DNA of 20,621 bases, taken from assembly GCA_036940085.1 (NCBI GenBank), contig JALLBK010000598.1:1-20621 (forward strand). Reading direction: 5' to 3'. This document shows, piece after piece, positions 8,805 through 17,065 of this stretch; the stretch's first letter is position 1; every line of letters begins with the position of its first letter. This DNA is from Discostella pseudostelligera (Eukaryota; Bacillariophyta; Thalassiosirophyceae; Thalassiosirales; Thalassiosiraceae). The notes beneath the pieces are model-generated. The model was not told where the DNA came from, searched no databases, and worked only from the letters and a program-made list of their open reading frames with translations. The position numbers were made by a program, and so were the translations under genes.

Positions 8805-9467
8805 GCCCAATAAATAAGGCAGGTGGCGATGCTTGGTATTCACTTACTGGGTGGAGAAAGTGATAGTGATGGGCGGAAGAAGTACGAGTTCACCGCAGCG
8901 GAGCAGCGACGATGACGACGATGACCGATGACGGCGGTGGCGGCGATGATGGCTAGCTGGGTGATGGTGATGCAGTGTCTGTCCGTCGACGTGGCGCACT
9001 TGTCTCAGTCTGTCCGTCGCGTCAGGTGCACTACCTCTTGTCTGTCCGTCGCGTTCCGTGGTCGGTCGGCGTGGTGACGGCTCGCTTGTCTCGCTCATCT
9101 CACTGCCTGGACTCCCAACAAACACATCAGCCATGCATGCCATATGCCATCGAGCTCACAAAATCGGCTTCTTGAAGTTTGTGCAGCGGAAGATCGGCGC
9201 GGAGAGCCGACGTAAAAGAATTTTTCGTGGTGCTTTTCGTATTCGTATCATCGGCGTTGGCGGTGGGAAGTGGGGTGCCTTTGGCAATGGTACGAATTGC
9301 AGTCATCATGAAATCCGGCCACTCCGAATGGTAATGTGGGTTGCACATCCATTCATGGCTTTGATTGTTCATCTACATCTTCTCTGCCATGATGCTGTTG
9401 ACTAACGATTTGCTTTTGCCGATCATTGCTACAACTTTTCATTCTATGATAGTTTTAGGAAAAGAAG
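8805..9467. promoter_or_regulatory. Divergent upstream region of Cpn20 and Alba genes
   Basis: 663 bp between the two start codons. It holds three direct copies of GTCTGTCCGTCG about 31-32 bp apart (separate entry). A pyrimidine-rich AG (TTCTATGATAGTTTTAG, ending near 9458) just before the Alba ATG looks like a splice acceptor, so a 5' UTR intron is possible; I could not fix its donor. Open frames at 9058-9405 (+) and 8844-9143 (-) have no recognisable product. Confidence 0.4.
8977..9051. repeat. Three direct repeats of GTCTGTCCGTCG, 31-32 bp period
   Basis: Exact copies start at 8977, 9008 and 9040. The spacers are partly alike (GCGCACTTGTCTCA versus GTGCACTACCTCTT), suggesting a decayed tandem duplication of a unit of about 31 bp rather than three independent sites. 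They lie about 170-250 bp upstream of the Cpn20 ATG, on the side shared with the Alba gene. They could be transcription-factor sites or a neutral minisatellite remnant. Confidence 0.75.
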
Positions 9468-10147
9468 ATGGACAAATATCGTTTGGTGGAAGAAAAGTAC
9501 AAAGGCGCACATGGCTTTATCGACCCCAACGATAGTAAAGCAGGAGATCCACAAGGAGATACCGAAGAGGTAGATGCGCAATGTACTGTTAGGATTACGC
9601 AGCAAGCGAAACCGAGAAGTTGCATCACCACTGCGATGAACATGTTGGTGAGATGTATCAAGTGATTAGTTTGATGTTTCGAGTGGTCCGCAGTGGAACC
9701 GATTTGATTATCATCTTTCATCCTTTTTACTTCATGCTCCAAAGGCTAGTGGAAGCAGACTCGTAGAGCTGAAGGCCATGGGCAAGGCCATCAACAAGGC
9801 CGTGACGATTGCTGAAATCTTGAAGCGCAAAATGCCACTTCATCAAGTAACAACACTGTCATCATGTGAAATCATCAACGTTTATGAGCCATTAGAAGAA
9901 GGGCTGGACACAGTCGTAAACCATCACTACGTGAGCTGCTTGACAATTACTCTTAGTACGGACTCTTCTGCTATTAATATCCATGACATAGGATATCAGG
10001 TGAGGCAGATACGACATGTGAATTCATGAAATCCGATGTGATGATGATGGCGAATTAACGACACTTTTTCTTCAGCCACCGCTATCATTACATGAAATCC
10101 AACCTGGGGATTTCAATACTCGTTCCGGAATGATCGCTGCCACTTAA
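9468..10147 (+). CDS. Alba-domain DNA/RNA-binding protein, three exons
   Basis: Exons 9468-9647, 9745-9999 and 10076-10147 (introns 97 and 76 nt, both phase 0) give 168 residues. The start MDKYRLVEEKY resembles the MDRYxxVEKP start of plant Alba proteins. The Alba fold follows from about residue 37: VRITQQAKPRSCITTAMNML, then LKAMGKAINKAVTIAEILKR, then YEPLEEGLDT and LTITLS, ending in DIGYQPPL. The acceptor after CCAAAG at 9744 and the join GYQ|PPL restore the family pattern exactly. Alba proteins bind nucleic acids; plant and protist relatives act in RNA translation control, genome maintenance or as RNase P/MRP-like subunits. The RGG-rich tail found in some longer plant members is absent, so this is a short form. 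Its C-terminal exon adds only 23 residues. Confidence 0.92.
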
Positions 10148-10639
10148 TAGGTAGCTTTTGCTCTCGAATATCCAGGACATCCTCGAGCTGCGAACGGGAT
10201 TTTTTCATGAGAGTCACTTACCTGAACATATTGAAGCAACGGCTGGTTGCGAGAGTACCTCTCTTGATTAAATGAAGCAGTTCAACAGGAATAGCAAACC
10301 GTCATGCTGAACACGGTTCATCAATAGCAAAACGTCAACATGTGACGGCAAGAAGTTGAGTACCACCCTGTTTGGCAGTCTCGGAGGCAGCTATGATCGC
10401 TTTCAACAAGAGGCCCAACCTTCTAGATTGGATTCGAGATGACTCTATTCCAAAGAAGAGGAGAGAGAATCTGCTTCTGCAACATCGATTAAAGAAGACC
10501 TCGAGGAGGAGCTTGTTACGAGTAGACTTGTTAGACTTATTTCCATAGTAACAAGTTGATCACCGACGCCAAACGATTTTCATTGAACCGCTTCTCTATA
10601 ACAGTTATGCGACAGCTACCAGAGAAGCGCAGCGTTCTC
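10148..10639. other. Convergent 3' region between the Alba and kelch-like genes
   Basis: 492 bp with no supportable gene. AATAGCAAACCGTCA (10290-10304) recurs with one mismatch at 10323-10337. The inverted pair CGTCA/TGACG lies at 10333-10347. Another inverted pair, CTTGTTAC at 10512-10519 and GTAACAAG at 10548-10555, could form an 8-bp stem with a 28-nt loop. No tRNA-like or transposon ends were seen. Confidence 0.35.
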
Positions 10640-12091
10640 TTAGGTGAGCTCCATCTGCAATTCGAAGACTCTGTTTGTTGCATGCTCACTCTCAACCTTT
10701 CCTCCAATCAGTAAGAGTGAAGGAACTTCTTCTACTTGTGAGTAATTCGTCTTGTCAGTTCTTCGGGCGACATGTTCAACCAGAGTGTGACCCCAATTGC
10801 CACGATAGACATGTCGTCCCCCAATACCTATTAGTGTCCACTCGTTTGAGGAGTATACATTATCTTCATACCTCGATCCCTCTTCGTGATTGACCCTCAC
10901 CCAATTTGTAGCATCGTCGTCAAGTGAAACCCACATGTCAGTGTAAACTTCCAATTCTCGAACATCATTATTTCCACGCCTGCCCATGTATCCTCCACCG
11001 GTGATAACAATTCTCGAGCTTGTAACATTTCCTTTTTGACTTCGCACGGATATGCAACCGTGAAATGCACGAGCACCCCACGGCATGTATTCACCAGAGG
11101 AAGGCAGAACTTTTTCCCAAGATATGCCGTCTAAGGTCTTCCAGACATCATTGCGAGTTCTTGTTCCATCTGATGTGCTAGGCTCGCCGTCTGGAGAAAG
11201 CGCAAGTCCACCCAAAAGGAACAAGTATTCGGTGCCTGTTTCGGTTGAGTCTACGATCAATGGTTCAGTCGTCGCTTGGCGAAACTGAGTAAAGGTGCAA
11301 AACGAGGACCTGATAATACATGCGTCATCTAGTCAGGTTAGAGTGTACCTTCTTGATTCAAATGACATTCAGAGATACAGAACTCACCTAGGCGTCCATG
11401 GAGCTTCATTCGGGCGTAGCTTTTGTTCCCACTCCAATCGGAAGCCAACTTGACGCGAGGCATCACTTTTTAGACTGCCAACCCACGCGTCGTTCGATAA
11501 CGGAGACCCGCCGAGGATCCACAGCTTGTCACGGAAGATTGCTGCACCATGATATGCACGCTTTGGCCACGGTGCATCTCCTTCGAAGTGCCAAGAGATG
11601 CCATCTTTAGACAACCAGACATCATTTGACGGTAAAGGAGCGAACCCGGCTGCCAGTATCATAATGTCGGCGTACCCATCACCATCAGCATCCATTGCAT
11701 TGAGAGTATGACCATACCGACTGTACCATGGTGCAACATATCCGCCAACCTTAGCATCCCCATTGCCTATCCCGGGTATAAAATTACCAAATAACTCGGT
11801 CACTTGCGTCCAGCTCGCACCGTCCTTGCTCCACCATACGTCAGAGTTTTCATGTTCCATCACTAGATTGAAAGTCCTATGCTCTTTGCTGTAGCCGCCA
11901 GTTAACCAAATGCATGCATCGGTTGAATTGTCCGGACATTTGAAGACACATGTAGCATGACTGTGTCGTGGAGTGAAACTCGGTCCGCTGAGAAGATTCC
12001 AAATCTTCTGCTCGGAGAAAGAAAATGAGTTTGCCGTAGCATTAACTATTGTCCAGTTTAGAATGATAATGCAAATGAGCTTTGGAGTCAT
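10640..12091 (-). CDS. Secreted kelch-like beta-propeller protein, one intron
   Basis: Exons 11388-12091 and 10640-11309 join across a 78-nt phase-2 intron (GTGAGT to ATTATCAG) into 457 residues. Residues 1-20 (MTPKLICIIILNWTIVNATA) form a signal peptide. Kelch-type blades follow: RHSHATC, RYGHTLN, RAYHGAA, RAFHGC and WGHTL segments, each leading to a hydrophobic strand plus GG. A [ND]xW...DGxSW signature recurs at 83-94, 156-167 and 288-299, with weaker forms later. DADGDGYAD (134-142) resembles a Ca-binding loop inserted in one blade. There is no membrane anchor at the end, so secretion or cell-wall location is likely. No enzyme motif is visible, so the partner or substrate is unknown. The open frame extends upstream only from a TTG; ATG 12091 begins the signal peptide. 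Confidence 0.75.
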
Positions 12092-12241
12092 GGACAATTC
12101 TGCAAGGATCTGAATGCTCGGTTTGCATCTGCCGGGTGACTGAATGAGGTGCAATTGATCACGTTCTCAAGAAGCAAAGCGTTGCGGTTGCGTCGGTTGA
12201 CGGAGCAGCCAGTCTGGCGTCCAATAATTTCAAAATTAATT

Positions 12242-13771
12242 TCAATTTTCGCCATGCTTCACTTTCCGCCAAACTTTCCTGCCGAGTTCACTGTCATCTT
12301 TGTCCCAATCCGAACCCGCATCCACATCTTCATTGTCATCCTCGGCAGCCGGACCAGTACCAAACAACATGCGAGTAATCTCGACGAACTGCCCCGGCGA
12401 CAACTCCTCCGGACGCATCATCGTCCAATCCTCTGGCAATTCTTGCGTCAATGCAAATGCATCCCCATTATCCCGGGCCTCCTGTACAACCGATGGCAGT
12501 GGCATTGGTGCACTCTCAAAGAACTGACGAACCTTTTCCCCATCCCCACCAAATACAGATAATGTCAGCGGTTTCAAACCATTGCGTACAGTCTTTCGTC
12601 GCTGTCGAAATGCTGTTGTTACTACACTTCGCAAATTCGTTGGACTCACCCCCGCCAATCGTCGTTTCAATCGAGTTGGTCCAAGGAAGTGCAACCCCAC
12701 CAAAGCCGAATCAACTTTCGGTTGAGGATAGAATACCGTGGGTGGGATCTTAAAATGCAACATACAATCTGCGTAGAGCTGAAACACGACACTTAATATG
12801 CCGTAATCCTTCGTTCGGGTGGGTGCCACAATGCGTCGTCCCACCTCCCATTGCATAGTGACGGTAGCACTCCGTACTGAATCGGAATGACTAGCATCGG
12901 CCAAGGCGAATAATATCTGAGATGTGATGTAATATGGAAGATTCCCAATGATGGAAAGTGGTCCACCCTCCGATGTGGCAAGTTCTGGATAATTCACTTG
13001 GAGGACATCGGCATGTACAACACGTAATTGTGGATGTTTGTCTTGTAATAAGGACACGGAACGATCGTCAATTTCAATGCATTGTAAGCCATTGGTTCCA
13101 AGGACGGGGAGGAGTACATCTGTTAGTGCACCAGCGCCTGGTCCTAATTCGACCGCTCGTAGATCGCTATAATTGATGTTGTTGATATTGGAATCCTCTC
13201 CACTGATACCGGTACTGCTACTGGTACCATGATGATCATCCTTTTTCAAAGTAGACGTGGCATCCTTCACAAATGCCTTGACAATTTTCGCAACTGTATT
13301 CCCGTCCCGTAGATAGTTCTGCCCTAAACTTTGTTTTGGCCGAAATTGACCAGATGGTAATGTTGGAGTTGCTCGAGCGTCGATGTTAGAAGATGATGGG
13401 TCGGTTATTGTCGTCGTCGATGATGATGTTGCTGCAGCCGTAAGAACACCCTCTCCTTCCTCCTCCCAAATCCATTCCCCACCTCGCTGTACCCAACCAT
13501 CCAAGAGAATTCGTGAACGACGTATTGGAATTTGTGATATTGGATTCGATGCGATGTCATTATGAACTTCAAGATTGTTGATGCCTATTAAGGGTGGCGA
13601 TATCAGCGGTGTAATAAAGTCATGTTGTCGAGGTGAACGAAAACGTTTTCGTCGCTGTGCCGACGATTGAAAGTGGAAGGCGGACGACGATGACGACTGA
13701 TGGGCATGCACCGTTGAAAACAGTACGAGTAGGGGGACCACAGCTAAATGGATTGATGATGGGTTCGTCAT
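12242..13771 (-). CDS. ksgA: KsgA/Dim1-type rRNA adenine N6-dimethyltransferase, probably plastidial
   Basis: 509 residues without introns. The core begins with KQSLGQNYL (146-154). The SAM-binding motif ELGPGAGALT is at 208-217, an acidic strand end IEIDD near 232, and a HADVL segment near 253. The catalytic motif NLPYY is at 277-281. A C-terminal domain with FYPQPKVDSAL and FRQRRKTVRNGL follows. These are family signatures of the enzyme that dimethylates two adjacent adenines near the 3' end of small-subunit rRNA. The first about 140 residues precede the enzyme: a hydrophobic segment (8-24), then SSSSSAFHF, resembling a plastid signal, then low-complexity sequence. Plastid action (like plant PFC1) is inferred from this; mitochondria cannot be excluded. 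A Ser/Asn-rich insert (about 174-202) sits between the first motifs. The frame runs upstream to 13795 only from a GTG, so ATG 13771 is chosen. Confidence 0.92.
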   Translation of the reverse strand: MTNPSSIHLAVVPLLVLFSTVHAHQSSSSSAFHFQSSAQRRKRFRSPRQHDFITPLISPPLIGINNLEVHNDIASNPISQIPIRRSRILLDGWVQRGGEWIWEEEGEGVLTAAATSSSTTTITDPSSSNIDARATPTLPSGQFRPKQSLGQNYLRDGNTVAKIVKAFVKDATSTLKKDDHHGTSSSTGISGEDSNINNINYSDLRAVELGPGAGALTDVLLPVLGTNGLQCIEIDDRSVSLLQDKHPQLRVVHADVLQVNYPELATSEGGPLSIIGNLPYYITSQILFALADASHSDSVRSATVTMQWEVGRRIVAPTRTKDYGILSVVFQLYADCMLHFKIPPTVFYPQPKVDSALVGLHFLGPTRLKRRLAGVSPTNLRSVVTTAFRQRRKTVRNGLKPLTLSVFGGDGEKVRQFFESAPMPLPSVVQEARDNGDAFALTQELPEDWTMMRPEELSPGQFVEITRMLFGTGPAAEDDNEDVDAGSDWDKDDSELGRKVWRKVKHGEN

Positions 13772-14320
13772 TCTGGATATTGGTATTGGATGCACCGATT
13801 CTACCGAAGATGATACGCAAATTCTATGATATGTCGTTGTCGCTCCGCTAGATAATTAATGCAATGGCATGAAGGATTATTAGTATACCGCACTGCCTAT
13901 GCCGCCACGATCTGCTACGATACTACCATCTTCCTTCTCCACCAATCAAATAGCCACCTACTTATCTACCAGCCACCCATCAACATCAATACAGTACATA
14001 CCACCACCGCGCTCCCGCCATTCATTCATCCCATCGCCTAGCTCGCCCAATCATCGCCGCAGATACTTTCCACGTGTAAGCAAATTAGGTGCCTTGAAGT
14101 TGATGGGGAGAAAGATCCAAAAGATACTTAACGCGAACAAGATGTGCGTCGGAGAAAGATACTTAAGGTACATTGGAAGTACGCACCAACCTCGACACAT
14201 CACGAAAAATGGCCCGTCATCGCCGTCGCCATGGCCATGTCCTCAGAATTCCGCTTTTGCCTGCTGCCTTCCATTCGAAGGACAAACATTCGTATCGACC
14301 CATTCCACCAATAGCCAACA
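13772..14320. promoter_or_regulatory. Divergent upstream region with repeated AGATACTT and a G-box
   Basis: 549 bp between the start codons of the KsgA-type gene and the Gln/Pro-rich plastid protein gene. AGATACTT occurs three times in the same orientation (from 14061, 14122 and 14157); the last two share AAAGATACTTAA (14120-14131 and 14155-14166). CACGTG, a G-box that bZIP or bHLH factors bind in other organisms, is at 14071-14076 just after the first copy. Both flanking genes encode predicted plastid proteins, so co-regulation is possible but inferred. No coding region is supported. Confidence 0.5.
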
Positions 14321-16583
14321 ATGCGTATCCGATTTAACCTCCGCCATGCATCAGCATCCGCCCTCGTTCTTCTCGCCGAGCCATCTAGCGTAGTAGTTGC
14401 ATTCGCTCCGGCATCCTCTTCCTACTGCTCCTCTCCCGCCACATCCACGACGACGCCGACCTCTATCGTTGCTCGTCGTCAGCAACGACGTTATCATTCT
14501 TCTCTAAATCCTGACTGGGACAACAATGACTTCCTCTCGTCGCTGGGAGGACCACCAGATTCCATCAATGATGCCAATGATAAATATTACAAACAGAAGG
14601 AAAATCGCGCAGCGATGGATGCTTGGCGAATGAAGCAGTTGCAGCAACAGCAGCAAGGTCAACGAGAGCAGCCACCAACACCAACAACAACACAGCCACC
14701 TGCTTCTACATCTATGCAACAAAATGGACCGAGTTTGGAATTCTTCAAGAAGATGGGTTTGGGCGAAGGGCAGGTGCCGCAACCGCCACCACCCAGGCCA
14801 ATGATTCAACCACCACCTCCACAATTTCAACAACCACCACCACCGCAGGCTGCACAATTCTACGATGCCAATGGAAATCCCATCACCATGCCAATGGTAT
14901 ACGATGCCTACGGAAATCTCGTTCCTTTTAATCCGATGCAGTCGCAACAGCAGCAATTGTCACAGCAGCCAGCTCAGCCAAATACCTTCTACCCGCCTCT
15001 CCCTCCCAAAACCAAGGCCACTCCCGACAAACCACAAGCACCCATGGGGTACAACCCCGATGCATTCACCATGGCCAATACTGCCGATGTGTACTTTGCG
15101 CAATTGAAGCAGGATTCGAAGGTGCGCAAATTAGCGCGGATGAGTGGGGATATTGAGACGGCCAATAAGGTGTTTGCGGATGAGACTGTGAAGCAGATTG
15201 GGGATAGTTGGACTTCCAATCCGTATACTAAGGAGTGAGAATCTTGATGATATGAGCTTTGCTTCGTGATGTTCAAATGCGTTTGTTGCTAACTCCTTCG
15301 TCCTTCTACGGTCTCTCTCCTTGTCTTCTTCTCCTGCTAATACCAGGAAAAATATTGCCGAGGCGCGTGCCGAAATTGAGGGTGCCGTACGAATGCAAGT
15401 GGCGGGGGAATTTTACGAGTCTGACTCGGATTCGCACTCGTCGACATCGGCATCGTTTGCGAATAGTTACAAGATGAAATTGGAACAGATAAAGGCAGCA
15501 AGACAGCAGCAGCAACAAGCTGCTACTGCTGTGGTTCCTCCTGCTACTATGCAACCACCACCAGTGAAAGAAATCATGCCAGCTTCAGTACGACCAGTGG
15601 CTGCATCGACCGTCGAAGTACCAGAGAAGATCGACGTTCAATCATTTCAACCCAACGCTGGAATGACTTCATCTACATCTCCAGCCCAAGTGAAGGTGGG
15701 TATATCGGTACCACCGAAAATAGCATCCTCGGTAACACTTGCAACTGCTGCCGCTCCTGCTCCTTCCAGTGCAACAGACGACGAGGAGAATGTACGTCGT
15801 TCAATTCGCACTGCCCAGGGTCTGATACTCAAACATCGTGGAGGGCCAGGATTTGGTGCAGGTCGTCTTAAGGCACCCGAGGCACAGCGGTTGGAGGATA
15901 CACTACAAAGTGTGAAGAGTATTTTACGTGCCGAGGTTGGTGGTGGCGGTAGTGCAGTTCCGGCGACGTCGACGGTGAAGGTAGAAGCAAGGCCTGTGGT
16001 AACCCAGCCTATCATGCCGCCGCCAATTCAACCCAAACCATCAGTGACTACAATTCCTCCACCGGTTACTACAATGGCGCCATCGATGACCAACGATCCA
16101 CTCGCAGGATCCGTCGCCTGTGTCGAGGCCGTGCTCAAAATGTACAAGGAGTCTAGCCCCGCTGAGCGTGAAGCGATGATAATACCACTCAGGGAGGCGT
16201 TCATAGCGGCCGCGTCGGCGAGCAATAAGTACATTGCCGAGAGTGAGCTAGGCGCGCATAGAGCAGCGATGGAGGCGGGGCCTGTGGCTGCTTTTGCTTC
16301 GATGGAGAATAATCCACCAGCCTCGCCGATTATGGGATTTCCTACGACATATGCTGTTACCAATCCACAGGAGGAGGAAGAGGAGGTTATGGTCATGGCC
16401 AATACTGGTGGAAAGGCAGCAGACAATGTCAAACAGTTGGAAGACGTATACAATGCTTTACAGAATGCAAGAGGAGACGGGGGCAAGCTGGGTTTGAAGA
16501 ATATTAGTGGGGATGAGGCGAATGCCTTGGCTGACAAACTTGTTATGATGCGCGGTGTACTTCTGGATGAGTTGAACAATTAG
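14321..16583 (+). CDS. Unrecognised Gln/Pro/Ala-rich plastid-targeted protein, two exons
   Basis: Exons 14321-15234 and 15347-16583 join across a 112-nt phase-2 intron (GTGAGA to TAATACCAG) into 716 residues; the junction reads NPYTKE|KNIAEARAEIEG. I do not recognise the family. Residues 12-27 form a signal-peptide-like segment followed by FAPASSS, matching the diatom plastid signal. A basic/Ser linker, an acidic helix (NDANDKYYKQKENRAAMDAW) and a long Gln/Pro-rich stretch (about 107-255) follow, containing YDANGN and YDAYGN as a small internal repeat. Helical segments lie around the exon junction (DVYFAQLKQDSKVRKLARM), in the Ala-rich centre (AEREAMIIPLREAF) and at the C-terminus (EANALADKLVMMRGVLLDEL). 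No catalytic motif or membrane span was seen. It could be a scaffold or assembly factor of plastid complexes, but that is a guess. Confidence 0.72.
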
Positions 16584-17065
16584 GTAGTGCGTAGTGCTAC
16601 TCAAACAATGCGAGTTACCGTAATCCGACATTGAGATGGTAAAGTTCATTGCAACCTTAAGAGACAACATTTTCACTACACAAAGCAGGGATTTATGCGT
16701 GCTGTCAGTGCAAGCACGTCTCGATGAACCACGACGATGCATTTATTATTGCTGAAAGATAAATAGTGAACTGATGAGTCGTCGACGACGATGATGGATG
16801 ACGGACCGAATCATAACCGCAGCTGCGTACACGTCGTGTGGAGCTACGTGGAGTCTCCCTGTAGCTTCCCGGCATATCTTTCCCTTTCCCGGCACGCCGT
16901 ATCTTCTCATTACTTCCCGCCAAAAGTAATACCGTCATCCGCCACGCACTCACAACAACAACTCACCAACATAAGTATTTCCGCAATCCCAGCCAACCAA
17001 CCATGAACATCGCCTCACTTCCGCAGCACTACTATCGCCCGAAGAGAGATAGAAGAGAGAATATA
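16584..17065. promoter_or_regulatory. Upstream region of the cysteine desulfurase gene
   Basis: 482 bp hold the 3' end of the preceding transcript and the promoter and 5' UTR of the next. TTCCCGCCAAA at 16914-16924 repeats exactly the E2F-like element found before RTF1. A 12-bp palindrome GTCGTCGACGAC lies at 16778-16789. An in-frame ATG at 17003 precedes the preferred start at 17066. Confidence 0.45.

Noticed and set aside
8844..9143. His/Ser/Arg-rich 99-codon minus-strand frame
   Set aside because: Translation of simple-sequence promoter DNA upstream of Cpn20; no domain and no sensible splice into the Cpn20 start.
9058..9405. 115-codon plus-strand frame upstream of the Alba gene
   Set aside because: No domain; overlaps the GTCTGTCCGTCG repeat region, and its end cannot be spliced in frame to the Alba start in any way I found.
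12263..12273. TTTCCGCCAAA, a third E2F-like match
   Set aside because: Lies inside the 3' coding end of the KsgA-type gene and differs by one base from the two promoter copies, so codon constraint explains it.
14504..14956. Trp/Leu-rich 150-codon minus-strand frame
   Set aside because: Complement of the CAA/CAG/CCA repeats of the Gln/Pro-rich protein; not an independent gene.
16028..16579. 183-codon minus-strand frame
   Set aside because: Antisense shadow of the second exon of the Gln/Pro-rich plastid protein gene.
17003..17065. Upstream in-frame ATG for the cysteine desulfurase
   Set aside because: It would bury the signal peptide behind 21 mostly basic residues; ATG 17066 gives a standard plastid signal.
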